A DNA stretch of 64,000 bases from Mytilus edulis (taxonomy: Eukaryota; Mollusca; Bivalvia; Mytilida; Mytilidae), in contig NC_092354.1 of the NCBI RefSeq assembly GCF_963676685.1, positions 16,870,746 through 16,934,745 of the forward strand, in the 5' to 3' direction. The notes under the pieces are model-generated. The model was not told the DNA's origin. It saw nothing but the letters and a program-made list of their open reading frames with translations, and did not search any database. This document shows, in pieces, positions 10,911 through 21,505 of this stretch (positions are counted from its first letter, which is position 1; every line of letters begins with the position of its first letter). The position numbers and the translations under genes are program-made.

Positions 10911-11925
10911 CAGGGATGATTCCACTATATAGTATAGGGCCGCTTAGCGGCCCTTAAATCGACCAGCGGCCCCAAAAAAATGTACATGAAAATTAATTCC
11001 CAATTCAGGAAAATAAAATAAAAATCGATATTTCCAGAAAAGTTTATGTCACCGATTAAGGCAACTATAATTTTTCACAGTTTGTTAAAACGTTTTAAAA
11101 TCCGGATAAGAATGCTGTTTACGATCGCATTTTGTAAAAGCAGATCGCCCATCAGGTTGATAAAAATGGGTGTCAAAGCAGACCTCGGCAGAGAACAAAT
11201 TCCAATTTTGATATAACATTGATGGATAAAGTTTAATAGGCGCCGATCTCGTAAAAGCAGATAGCCCAGCAGAGCCGGTTATATAATATGATTAAAACTT
11301 TGTTTTGTAAAAGAAATTATTTCCTCAAAAGACAAAAGTTTGAGCGTTTTTTTGGAAAATAATGTTGATGATAGACCATTCATGAAATACGATGTCATCA
11401 TAATGGAACTATTTCAAAAGATGATCCAATTAAATTTAAAGATCACTGGTTCAATGCTTTAAATATCTTATCAATTAAGTATATATGAACTTTTGTAATT
11501 GCTTTTCTGAATTCGACAATTGACCAGTTCAATTTGAAATCCATTTGAATCAAGGTAAAATTATAGAGATGACCTGCTGTTGAAAAATACCCGATGAATG
11601 ATTTTTTCAGTGGTTTATGTTAGCTGAAATATATGTTTTTGTAATAGGCTTAGGTAACTATAGCTAAGTTGATAGACTAGTACATCATGTTCAATGATAT
11701 TCATGTAATAACAGTAGCCCATCCAGAATTATTCAAAATGTTACAACTGTAATACATGAACATTAGTGTACAGGTTAAACTTAATAATAATATACAATTT
11801 CCGTTTTTACAGGAAAATAATGTTATTTCGTCTTAGATTTTATGCTTAAAAAATTCCCAATTAGAATAAAAATTCCCAATTTAATGTTCAAGGGACCCAT
11901 TTGAAAACACCTGGAATCATCCCTG
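10911..11925. mobile_element. 1015-bp DNA transposon derivative inserted in the minisatellite
   Basis: Perfect 14-bp inverted ends CAGGGATGATTCCA / TGGAATCATCCCTG, flanked by ACATG on both sides (10906-10910, 11926-11930). The inside has no long open frame. The CAGGG terminus is hAT-like; the 5-bp repeat could be the remnant of a longer duplication because the surrounding array is itself repetitive. It splits the array into two parts. Confidence 0.8.
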
Positions 11926-13330
11926 ACATGTAACCATTGTAACCTAATTCTCCATGTATGTAACCATTGTAACCTGATTTCCCATGAATGTAACCATTGT
12001 AACCTATTTCTCCATGTATGTAACCATTGTAACCTATTTCTCCATCCATGTAACCATTGTAACCCAACGTTCCCATGCATGTAACCAATGTAACCTATTT
12101 CTCCATGCATGTTACCATTGTAACCTGATTCTCCATGTATGTAACCATTGTAACCTGATTCTCCATGTAACATTGTAACCTGATTCCCCATGTATGTAAT
12201 CATTGTTACCTATTTCTCCATGCATGTAACCATTGTAACCCTCATTTCCCATGCATGTAACCATTGTAAACTGATTCTCCATGCATGTAACCATTGTAAC
12301 CTGACTTTCCCATACATGTAACCATTGTAACCCAAGTTCCCCATGCGTGTAACCATTGTAACCTGATTCCCCATGTATGTAACCATTGTAACCTGATTTT
12401 TCCATGTATGTAACCATTGTAACTTAATTTCCCATGCATGTAACCATTGTAACCTATTTCTCCATGTATGTGACCATTGTTAGCTGATTCCCCATGTTTG
12501 TAACCATTGTGTAAACCTGACTTTCCCATGCATGTAACCATTGTAACCCAACTTCCCCATGCATGTAACCATTGTAACCTGATTCTCCATGTACATGTAT
12601 GTAACCATTGTAACCTGATTCCCCATGTATGTAACCATTGTAACCTGATTCTCCATGCATGTAACCATTGTAACCTTCGTTTCCCATACATGTAACCATT
12701 GTAACCCAATTTTCCATGTATGTAACCATTGTAACCTGATTCTCCATGCATGTAACCATTGTAACCTGATTCCCCGTGTATGTAACCATTGTAACCTGAT
12801 TCTCCATGCATGTAACCATTGTAACCTTCGTTTCCCATACATGTAACCATTGTAACCCAATTTTCCATGTATGTAACCATTGTAACCTGATTCTCCATGC
12901 ATGTAACCATTGTAACCTGATTCCCCGTGTATGTAACCATTGTAACCTGATTCTCCATGCATGTAACCATTGTAACCTTCGTTTCCCATACATGTAACCA
13001 TTGTAACCCAATTTTCCATGTATGTAACCATTGTAACCTGCTTCTCCATGCATGTAACCATTGTAACCTGATTCCCCGTGTATGTAACCATTGTAACCTG
13101 ATTCTCCATGCATGTAACCATTGTAACCTTCGTTTCCCATACATGTAACCATTGTAACCCAATTTTCCATGTATGTAACCATTGTAACCTGATTCCCCAT
13201 GTATGTAACCATTGTAACCTGATTCCCCATGTATGTAACCATTGTTACCTGATTTCCCATGTATGTAACCATTGTAACCTGATTGCCCATGCATGTAACC
13301 ATTGTAACCCGACTTTCCCAGGCTAGTTAC
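11926..13330 (+). repeat. 30-bp minisatellite, main segment, with 151-bp higher-order repeat
   Basis: About 46 units of a 30-bp monomer built on GTAACCATTGTAACC plus a variable part ending TCCATGTAT. Between about 12655 and 13155 the array is organised as a 151-bp higher-order unit (five monomers plus one base). Identical landmarks recur at 12655, 12806, 12957 and 13108. All three minus-strand frames are open over long stretches because the monomer lacks stops and is a multiple of three; the peptide repeats (GYNGYIHGES, VTMVTYMENQ, LQWLHTWRIR) are frame alternatives of one DNA repeat. The right edge decays from about 13320 to 13460. Confidence 0.95.
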
Positions 13331-13520
13331 CATTTTTAACTGGATTCCCCATGCAGAGCCATACATGTACACAGTACAGTTTGCAACAGATAAAGCCGCT
13401 ATTGAATTTCATTTACTTAACGTCCATGTGTGTAACCACTGTAACCAATGTAACCATTGCTTCAATGGGGATAAAAAAACAAGATACCTATATTCAGGTG
13501 CACATTTTGTGCCATATCTA

Positions 13521-13560
13521 AGTAGTCGACACTGGAGAAGTGAGTTCGAACCTCGCTCAG
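13521..13560 (+). repeat. tRNA-like sequence, 3' half (B box)
   Basis: Starts with AGTAGTCGAC, nearly the same as the end of the 5' half at 10550-10558, then GAGTTCGAACC (13542-13552), a close B-box match, and CTCGCTC as a T-arm/acceptor-like continuation. Together with 10499-10558 it would make one SINE-like tRNA head interrupted by the array. Confidence 0.5.
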
Positions 13561-13599
13561 GAGCAGGAGGATTTCGAAAATAAATAACTCAGCTCTGAT

Positions 13600-14032
13600 A
13601 ATCACAAAAATAAATGGTTTGTTCTGTGGTACATGTAAATTACCTGATTTGCAATGTATTTGGGTGTCATTATAAAATTTAGTCCTGGTACATTTGTATC
13701 TATGATGAGATTCTTTATATTGTTTTAGAGTTTGCCTCTTTACAAATGGAAGAATTGCTTAATTATTCGCTTCCATTCTCTTTCTTAAAGATACTATTAT
13801 ATGTATGGTTGCATCAACCATATATGTTATGAGACTTATAGACAATTGTTATTACCACAAAACTCAGATTAAGTACAAGATAGCTTTACTTTTACCGATC
13901 TTCAGTTATGTCCCTTAATAAATTTAAGGTTTGAATTGTGGTGGCGATACTATTTAACTGTTCTAGAGTTATGTCACTTTACTGTCACGGAAGCACATAT
14001 TAAGTTATAACTTTTGTTATTTTTTTATATAG
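13600..14032 (+). repeat. Repeat-derived upstream/intron sequence of ZF gene 1
   Basis: From about 13720 to 13990 the text matches the 'TTTGCCTC...TTACAAATGGAAG...ACCACAAAACTCAGATT' repeat seen at 985-1210 and 34950-35215. A T-rich tract ends in the splice acceptor AG at 14031-14032. Confidence 0.55.
14031..14032 (+). promoter_or_regulatory. Splice acceptor before ZF gene 1 terminal exon
   Basis: A pyrimidine/T-rich run ends in ATATAG, followed by ATCTAGTC. The other family members have TTCCTTACAG (27503), TTCCTTATAG (60011) and CTTTACAG (55457) at the equivalent position, each some 33-54 bp before the ATG. The equivalence across four paralogs supports a real intron-exon boundary. Confidence 0.65.
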
Positions 14033-14074
14033 ATCTAGTCTTACAAGAACCCACATATACTGCCTATTAATAGG

Positions 14075-15001
14075 ATGTACGAGGTAGAGGATTTAGTCAC
14101 AATCAATGATACTATAACGAGACACATAAGAACAGAGACTGATAATATACGTCATAAATGTGAGGTTTGTACGAGAGAATTTAGTCTAAAGAATGACTTA
14201 ACGAAACATGTTAGAACACATATTGTTGAAAAACCTTATAAATGTGATGTTTGTGGTAGAGAATTTTCCAAAGGTAGTTTCCTAACTAGACACATGCTAA
14301 TACATTCTGGAGATAAACCTTATGACTGTGATGTATGTGGTAAAAGGTTTGGTCAGGATAGCAATTTACAGAGACACATGAGAACACATACAGAGACATG
14401 TGCAGGAGATGATAAACGTCATGACTGTGATGTATGTGATAAAAGTTTTAGTCAATATTGTACTTTACAGACACATATGAGAACACATTCAGATGATAAA
14501 CCTCATGACTGTGATGTATGTGGTAAACAGTTTAGTCTATATGCTTCTTTACAGAGACACATGAAAATACATACAGGTGATAAACCTCATGAGTGCAATT
14601 TGTGTGGTAAAAGATTTATTCAGCATGGTAGTTTACAGATACACAAGAGAATACATACAGGAGAAAAACCTCACGAGTGTTATTTATGTGATCAACAGTT
14701 TAATCAGCAGAGTAGTTTACAGATTCACATGAGAATACATACAGGGGATAAACCTCATGACTGCGATGTATGTGGTAAAAGGTTCAGTGAGCAGAGTAAT
14801 TTACAAATTCACATGAGAACACATACAGGCAATAAACCTCATGACTGTGATGTATGTGGTAAACGGTTTACTCAGCTTGTTAGCTTACAAATTCACATGA
14901 GAATACATACAGGCGATAAACCTCATAACTGTAATTTATGTGGTAAAGGGTTTAGTCAGCTTGGTAATTTACAAAGACACACGAGAACGGTTCACACATG
15001 A
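14075..15001 (+). CDS. C2H2 zinc-finger protein, 10 fingers (ZF gene 1)
   Basis: A 308-residue frame with a short N-terminal segment (MYEVEDLVTINDT) and then ten tandem C2H2 fingers of the C-x2-C-x12-H-x3-H type from about residue 29 to the end. Linkers are mostly TGDKPH, close to the canonical TGEKP. Such tandem arrays bind DNA, usually as nuclear transcriptional regulators; the target cannot be read from sequence. Finger 4 follows an enlarged linker (TETCAGDDKR), and the last finger has H-x4-H spacing. The start was chosen because its N-terminal motif is shared with the paralogs and follows a splice acceptor at 14031-14032. Earlier exons, if any, are not visible. No KRAB, SCAN or BTB domain is seen. 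Confidence 0.85.
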   Translation: MYEVEDLVTINDTITRHIRTETDNIRHKCEVCTREFSLKNDLTKHVRTHIVEKPYKCDVCGREFSKGSFLTRHMLIHSGDKPYDCDVCGKRFGQDSNLQRHMRTHTETCAGDDKRHDCDVCDKSFSQYCTLQTHMRTHSDDKPHDCDVCGKQFSLYASLQRHMKIHTGDKPHECNLCGKRFIQHGSLQIHKRIHTGEKPHECYLCDQQFNQQSSLQIHMRIHTGDKPHDCDVCGKRFSEQSNLQIHMRTHTGNKPHDCDVCGKRFTQLVSLQIHMRIHTGDKPHNCNLCGKGFSQLGNLQRHTRTVHT

Positions 15002-15057
15002 CACATTCAGGTGATATTAAGCGACATGAGTGTCATGTTTGCGGTAATGTCAGTTAA
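15002..15057 (+). pseudogene. Decayed extra finger and ancestral stop downstream of ZF gene 1
   Basis: In a shifted frame the DNA after the stop still reads THSGDIKRHECHVCGNVS followed by TAA (15055-15057). The same GTCAGTTAA end is found downstream of ZF gene 3 (near 61490) and in diverged form after ZF gene 2 (near 29320). This is the fossil of a longer ancestral C-terminus. Confidence 0.7.
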
Positions 15058-15068
15058 ACAATATACAC

Positions 15069-15074
15069 AATAAA
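15069..15074 (+). terminator. Candidate polyadenylation signal for ZF gene 1
   Basis: AATAAA 68 bp after the stop codon; another AATAAA lies at 15175-15180. Position is plausible, but no transcript evidence can be seen. Confidence 0.4.
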
Positions 15075-15361
15075 GGGTTCAAAACCAAGATTGTAATTTA
15101 CATAGACATGTGAAAATTAGAGTCACTGATGAGTCTTACAAAACTATAATCCTGGTATCTTTGATAACTATTGTAATAAATTTTAATGTATTATTTACCT
15201 GCTGTATATTAATTCTTTGATTTTACATATCCAGCCCATGCTGGTCATGCATTTGATCTATTATATGTATTCAAATCCATTTTATCTCCCGTATCTTATT
15301 CTATGTACATGTAAGATATGAGATGTACATGTACAGTTTACATGGTCATGATGGTATTGTA

Positions 15362-15602
15362 CCATAGACATAAAAAGATGTTGTATGAGTTCCAATGAGA
15401 TAACTCTCCATCCAAGACACAATTTGTGAAAGTAAACCATTAATTATAGGTCAACTGAAGTACAGTCTTCAACACAGTCTTCAAATCAGAGCTTTGGCTC
15501 ACACCAAACAGCAAGCTATATCAAGGACCTTAAACTGACTAGTGTAAAACCATTCAAACAGGAAATTAAACCAACGGTCTAATCTATATTACAAAATCGT
15601 AA
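15362..15602 (+). repeat. Short interspersed repeat (GATGTTGTATGAG family)
   Basis: Shares with the other copies the ordered phrases 'AATGAGATAACTCTCCATCC', 'AAGTAAACCATTAATTATAG', 'CAGTCTTCAA', 'GGCTCACACC', 'AGCAAGCTATA' and 'AAACCATTCAAAC'. Part of the 3' flank shared with ZF gene 2 (29568-29775), so it predates that duplication. Confidence 0.85.
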
Positions 15603-15949
15603 GGGTTACACAGTGTCTTGCCTTCTTTTGCTGTTAATCACAGGCTCAACAAAAATGACGAAAAAAATCAATAAAATATTTTTCTCGATACTATCTTTTG
15701 ATGAGGGGGGGCAAGGGGGTCCCAATAACAGCAAAACAGCAAATTGATTTGGCTCATAACAGATAACAAGGAATTAAAATGGACAAAAACAGATAACAGT
15801 AAATGAAATATTAAAATAATTCGGTCTTTGACAAATCAGTATTTCTTATTACGGATATAATCCTTTGTTCTATGACTATGTTTTAGTATTAATTTATGTA
15901 TCTAGAATGTGTTTAAATTACTACTCAATATATTATAATATTTTTTATA

Positions 15950-16570
15950 CGCTCGTTTACGGAACGTATTATGGTATACTGTTGTCCGTCTGTTGTCAAC
16001 ATGTCGGACATTAACTCAAAAACTCTTTAACCAATTTGCATAAAACTTTGGGAAATTGTTTATATCTATTGACGTGAGCTCCTTTTTTTTTTTTTTTTAT
16101 ATAAATCTTAGATTTTAAGTTTCTGGGTAATGGGTTTTTATTCAATAAAATTGGTGCTTTTTTTCAGTTTTCTGATAATAAAATATCTCAAAAATGCTTT
16201 CTCAAAGCAAGGATTTTTGGTGAATAGTTTATATCTATTAACATGAGGTCACTTTCAATTTTTTATAAATTTTAAATTTTACGTTTCCGAGTTAACGGAT
16301 TTTATTAATTAAAAAGGGGGGCCTTTCCAGTTTTCAGACATTAACACAAAAATGTTTTCAGCACTTCTCATGAAACTTTGCTGAAATGTTTATATCTATT
16401 GTTGTAAACTCCCTTTCGATTTTTATTAATTTTAGATTTTATGTTATTGAGTTAAGGGATTTTATTCATTAGAAAAAGGTGGAATTTTCTAGTTTTCAAA
16501 AATAACTCAAAAATGCTTTCAGTAGTTCTCATGAAGCGTTGGTGTATTGTTTATATATATTGACTGAAGC
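15950..16570 (+). repeat. Tandem-core element, ACG(C)CCGTCAAAATTTTGACGGG family, degraded copy
   Basis: A degraded head (TACGCTCGTTTACGGAACGT, then ATTATGGTATACTGTTGTCC) is followed by about four core units of roughly 150-170 bp with 'TTTATATCTATTGA', 'TTTAGATTTTA' and 'GAGTTAAGGGATTTTATT'. It is the plus-strand counterpart of the better-preserved inverted copy at 19795-20366. Confidence 0.65.
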
Positions 16571-16574
16571 TCTC

Positions 16575-17573
16575 TTTGTTGCTAATAAAAAAATGACCTA
16601 AAAGAGTTTGAATATTCAGACTTTTTCTAAATGATCATTTAATGAGGTGTGTGAATTTTTCTTAATAAGACTATGATGCAAAGTCGTATATAGGGTAGCA
16701 AAATCAAAAGCACCAATTATAAGCATCCAATTTATCAAGTACTTTGAACGAATTTTGACACTCCAAAAGCAATTTATTCCACTATTTTGAAAGACCTTAT
16801 TTGAACAATTTTTTATCAGCTGAGGTTTTTGATTGTACCAAGTGTACTAGTAAGTAGAATACATAGTTTAGTAGGGAAACAATGGCTTGAAACGAAAGAA
16901 ATCTCTGTTTGTAATGAGTTATGTGCAGCTTGGGATCCAAGTACATGGTTGGAACTCTCATTGTACAATGCATTTGGTTCTGCTTTGAAAAGAATCACAG
17001 AGATGAGTCTATGTACCATATTATATAAAAGGTTAACTGGTCGTTAGGACCTAGTCCTTAATTGAGATCCTTGTCAGATATTCCTGGCCATATGTTTTCC
17101 TTTTTGTCATATTAAGAATTTTTTTGATTTAATATGTTCGTACGGGAAACAAGGAACATTATTCTCATACAAGAAATTAAGATAATTCTAAATACACATT
17201 CATAAAAAAAAATGGAATTTATTACAAAGGATAATCATAAGATATACTTGAATTGTCCTTGACCACACTTCTGTGATGGGTAAATGTTAATGGAATCCTT
17301 CTCTGAATACGGGACAAACATATTAGTAGTGGTAGACCCCAATGTCCAATGATCTTCAATTTATACCGAATATTGACTGTCAAAAAAAAAAAGGCTAACA
17401 TTCCAATTTTCAATAACAGTTAACAGCAAATACATCATCACAATAACAGATAACAAAAAAAGTAATAGCCCAATAACATCTAACAAAGAATAAGACAATA
17501 ACAGCTAACAGCAAATATATTTTCAAAATAACAGATAACAAAGAATCAAATTTCCCCATAACAGCATGGGGTC
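16575..17573. other. Element interior, no gene
   Basis: AT-rich interior of the 5.84-kb element. From 17400 to 17565 there are repeated 'AACAGATAACAAAGAAT' / 'AACAGCTAACAGCAAAT' units matching those at 15720-15800. Overlapping small ORFs on both strands have no recognisable domain. Confidence 0.5.
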
Positions 17574-17700
17574 GCCCCGATATTCCGACACCCCGTTAGT
17601 CCGACACCCCATTGGTCCGACACCCCAATAGTCCGACACCCCATTAGTCCGACACCCCACTAGTCCGACACCCCGTTAGTCCGACACTTTTAACATAGAT
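17574..17700 (+). repeat. 20-bp motif array (GTCCGACACCCC), left arm
   Basis: Six to seven head-to-tail copies of 'CCGACACCCC(A/G)TTAGT' with small variations. The inverse array is at 21375-21505. A strongly decayed relative is at 55810-55905. Confidence 0.95.
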
Positions 17701-17829
17701 TATGACATTATATATAACTATGCTAATGCTTGAAATACTGAAAGACATAATTGCAAACTGCATTCGTCGTACATTAAAAGATATATAAAATTTACACGCT
17801 AAAAAATCTGTTCCTAGTGTCTATTTCTT

Positions 17830-18300
17830 GTTGAGACGTACAAGTACCCGGCCACGTCTACTTGTATTTTTGTCCATTTGATGAGTTAAGCCATTTTTAA
17901 CTGATTTGTATAGTTCGTTCTTATGTTGTACTGTTATACATTTGTACCACTGTCCCAGGATAGGGGGAGGGTTGGGATTTTGCTAACATGTTTAATCCCG
18001 CCACATTATGTATGTATGTGCCTGTCAGGAGCCTAGAATGCAGTGGTTGTCGTTTGTTTATGTGTTACCTATTTGTTTTTCGTTCATTTTTTTTAAGGAT
18101 AAGGCCGTTAGTTTTCTCGTTTGAATTGTTTTACATTGTCATTTCGGGGCCTTTTTTAAAATTAAAAGCTGACTATGCGGTATGAACTTTGCTCATTGTT
18201 GAAGACCGTACGATGACCTATAGTTGTAAATTTCTGTGTCATGTTGGTCTCTTGTGGAGATTTGTTTCATTTGCAATCATACCACATCTTCTTTTATATA
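17830..18300 (-). repeat. Interspersed repeat, 3' end matching the GATGTGGTATGA family (inverted)
   Basis: Its 3' portion (GAAGACCGTACGATGACCTA, GGTCTCTTGTGGAGA, ATCATACCACATCTTCTT) is the reverse complement of the short repeat found elsewhere. The upstream part (TAGGGGGAGGGTTGGGATTT, TTTAATCCCGCCACATTATG, GCCTGTCAGGAGCC) is a longer unit attached to it. Open frames within it are incidental. Confidence 0.6.
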
Positions 18301-18625
18301 TATCGGCACGATTAAAACAACGTCATTACACAATTTTAGGGGAAACAACTTCCATTTCAGGGATCGCAATTGACTTATAAATTCCTAAAAGGTGTTTCAT
18401 ATATCCACTTGTTGAAGCCTTCCTGAAAATTAGCAAAATCATAAAAACTTTAATTGCGGAACATCGATTTTGTTACAGTTCTATCTTCTGATTTCTTAAC
18501 TTTTACTTCAAATTATTATTTATGTTATCAACTACTAGTACTCCTTAATTTTATTCAATGATAATCAAGCTGTTCATTAGACTCCGTGTAATATGACTAT
18601 CATATGCTAATAAATAGGTACAGTT

Positions 18626-18998
18626 TTAGCTCACCTGACTTGAAAGGTCAAGTAAGCTTTTCTCATCACTTGGCGTGCGGCGTCCGTCGTCCGTTTTCGT
18701 CGTCGTCTGTTCACTTTAACAAAAATCTTCTCTGAATCTAATGGCCAAATTTTAACCAAACTTGGCCACAATCATCACTAGGGTATCTAGTTTAAAACAT
18801 GTGTCCGATCGATGACCACGCCTGCCAACCAACATGGCCGACATGGCTAAACATAGAACACAGGGATAAAATGCAGTTTTTGGCTTATATCTATGAAACT
18901 AAAGCATTTAGAGCAAATCTGACATGTGTCAAAAAGGTTTATTGGATTTAGATTTATCTGCCTTGACACTTTCAGACGAATCCGACAACCCTCTAGTT
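18626..18998 (+). repeat. AGCTCACC-family element, internally deleted copy
   Basis: Head 'TTTTAGCTCACCTGACTTGAAAGGTC' (palindrome eroded), core a sequence up to 'CCGACAACC', then directly CTCTAGTTGA, the family tail. The jump from core to terminal CTCTAG implies an internal deletion that kept the terminal bases. Confidence 0.75.
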
Positions 18999-19421
18999 GA
19001 ATTATATAATGTACAGTCATGAGATGACAGTATATATTGCCTATGTATGTTATAAACTACTAGGTATAAACACAACTGGTGATAGTTTTCAAAAGGAAAA
19101 TGCCTGTATAAGTACGTCCGTAATATTATGTTAATAAGGAGAATGCATACAATTCTTGTAATGCATTCGCGTGCATTATGGCCAATAAGACGACCCATGT
19201 ATCTAGGTACCTGCGAACGCTATTATGGGTTATATTATCATGACTATGATATGCATGCTTTTTACTGATATATATATTTCTCAAGAAGTTTGAACATTTT
19301 GACAAAGAAATGCTGTATGCTCTTTGATTGGGTGGTTGTCTCTTTGACATATTCCCCATTTCCATTCTCAATTTTATTAAAACAAATATATGCTCTTGAA
19401 ATTTCATTGGTTATATTAATA

Positions 19422-19630
19422 TACTGTATAGCGGGTTATTTTCGCGGGTGTAACAATTCACGATTTTCATTGGAAATGAATATACATGCGAAATATTTTG
19501 GAAGTTATTATTTTGACGGATTCATAACTTTTATCATACCTTTGCATAATCACTTGCGGAATTTGATTTGGAGATTTAATTCTATTCGCGAAAATTTACA
19601 CCCCGCAAAAACAACCCGGTTTACGGTATA
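19422..19630. mobile_element. MITE with TACTGTA...CGGGTT inverted ends
   Basis: About 209 bp, ends TACTGTATAGCGGGTT / AACCCGGTTTACGGTA, interior rich in CGCG. A related element at 41710-41890 has ends TACTGTTAACCAAC / GTTGGTTTACAGTA. Flanking TA dinucleotides fit TA-targeting transposition. A 138-residue frame across it is not a gene. Confidence 0.65.
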
Positions 19631-19794
19631 TGAAGCGATAAAGAACTCCATTTTGCATTCGATGACATCAGCGTATGTAGATATATTTGCAGCAATACTT
19701 GTTTAATGAACAGCTGCGCCATGAGCGCATGATACGTCCGTCGTCTTGTGTGTGAACTTTTATGCAATAATCATAAATTATAGTTTCATACATA

Positions 19795-20366
19795 TGGGGT
19801 GACATGTGAGAACCCCCCTTTTTTATAAAAAAAAATCAATAACTCTAAAATAAAGTTTGAATCATCACCAAAAAGTATACAGATCTTAACATTAACATAA
19901 CTAAGAATTGTATGAAGTTGTAAGCAAAAATCATAAATTGTTTTTGAGATACGGCGCGACATGTGACCCCCCCCCCCTTTTTTTTTTACAAAAAAACATA
20001 AAAATAAAATTTTCAATCAAAACCAAAAAGTATATAGATCTTTAGATTAATAAAACTAAGAAGTATGTTAAGTTTTAAGCAATAATCATCAATGGCTTTT
20101 GAGATACGGCACGACACGTGAAAAAATAACACCCCTGTTTTAGTTACAAAGTCCCGTAACTCAAAAAGTTTTAATCTTATTGTCATCAAAAAGTATACAG
20201 AACTTTTGATTATCATAAAAAACAACTATGTTAAGTTTCATGAAATTTAGATGAGTCGTTCCCAAGTTACGATGCGACATGTTTACGCCGGACAGACAGA
20301 TGGACAAACGGACAGACGGACATTTGTATACCATAATACGTCCAGTCAAAATTTTGACGGGCGTAA
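19795..20366 (-). mobile_element. Hairpin-headed tandem-core element, GTCAAAATTTTGAC family (minus)
   Basis: The head on the high-coordinate side contains GTCAAAATTTTGAC within ACGCCCGTCAAAATTTTGAC (20339-20366), then 'GTATTATGGTATAC' and 'GTCCGTCTGTCC'. Core units of about 150-165 bp follow, each with 'GATACGGC(G/A)CGACA(T/C)GTGA', 'AAAAAGTATA(C/T)AGATCTT' and poly-C/poly-T. No coding. Confidence 0.75.
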
Positions 20367-20639
20367 AAAAACAAACACAGAACTGCCATAACATTACATT
20401 CAATATTTGAACCTGCATTTATTTTGTTGATATTTTGATACCTTGCCTAGCTAGATGCTTTTTGTAACAATAAACATGTACGTGGTTTTTTTTCTTGGTT
20501 CCACACAATCGAATACCGGTAACAAGTAGAATATAACTATCTTCTGATGAGACTTTCTTTGTAGTGTTGTTAATATCCTTCCAGATCACTTAGTTACATT
20601 TCAGTTTGTGAGTGCGAGTTTTTGTTTTGAACAACTTTT

Positions 20640-20795
20640 ATCTAATAGTGCAATTGAGCATGGAAATGGGAAATGTGTCAAAGAGACAACAATCAGACCA
20701 AAGAACAGACAACAGCCGAAGGCCACTTATGGGTCTTCAATGAAGCGAGAAACTCCCGCACCCGGAATCGTGTTTCAATTTGCCCCTAAACAATA
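20640..20795 (+). repeat. Short interspersed repeat, second family, plus copy
   Basis: 'GGAAATGGGAAATGTGTCAA', 'AGAGACAACAATCAGACCAA', 'GGCCACTTATGGGTCTTCAA', 'GCGAGAAACTCCCGCACCCG'. The minus copy is at 2506-2694. Confidence 0.65.
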
Positions 20796-21374
20796 CTGTT
20801 TAGGGATTGTTTTAATTGAACATTTGTATTGCCCTATTTTCTTATATACTTATAGGTCGATTTTTTTGTTGCCTTTTATATAGATATTCTAGGAGTACCC
20901 TGGATCTAAGTCGCAAAATTCCTGAATTTGTGTTCACTTTTATTTCAAATACAATAGATCTGATAGGACAAACAATAAACAATCAAATAAATACGGAAAG
21001 AACTCATGTAGTTTTCGGTTTCGGTCAAACTAACCAATGAATGCATATCTTTAATCAACAATATTGAATCAATTCATTTACCAATAAATGAGTTGAAGTT
21101 GAAGATTGTTGTTGCATCTCCCGCAATGGAGGGGTGAGGGGTAAGCAAATCCGTTCGGATAGCGGGTCAATTGACAAGTTCATTGATGTGAAAAGTGTGT
21201 GTTCACAGTTTTGGTATGCAAGTTATCTTATGTTGTTCATCGTAAAGATAAACATTTACATAATAGTACTATCGATGTGTCCCTGATTGGTCTCTAAAAA
21301 CTGGTCTAACACTAGGTTCACAAATTAGTAAGTTTCTGTGTATCAGCTTACTACTATTGGTCGGGATTAATTGT

Positions 21375-21505
21375 ATTGTCGGACTATTGGTGTGTCGGAT
21401 CAATGGGGTGTCGGACCAGTGGGGTGTCAGACCAATGGGGTGTCGGACTAGTGGGGTGTCGGACCAATGGGGTGTCGGACTAACGGGGTGTCGGAACATC
21501 GGGGC
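21375..21505 (-). repeat. 20-bp motif array (GGGGTGTCGG), right arm
   Basis: Six or seven copies of 'GGGGTGTCGGACTAATG' type, the exact inverse of the array at 17574-17700, placed just inside the right end of the 5.84-kb element. Confidence 0.95.

Noticed and set aside
10555..13330. CRISPR-like array of regularly spaced repeats
   Set aside because: The 30-bp units are contiguous without unique spacers and the DNA is eukaryotic; it is a minisatellite.
12242..13372. Long minus-strand open frames (up to 376 residues) with repeats such as GYNGYIHGES
   Set aside because: They are the 30-bp minisatellite read in frame; all three frames are open and the 151-bp higher-order unit shifts frame each turn, so no frame is selected.
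10499..13560. A functional tRNA gene with a long intron-like insert
   Set aside because: Only A- and B-box-like words are convincing; a clear anticodon arm and paired acceptor stem could not be shown and the insert is a minisatellite. A SINE head is likelier.
19290..19706. 138-residue plus-strand frame
   Set aside because: Covers a short-repeat tail and a MITE (19422-19630); no domain.
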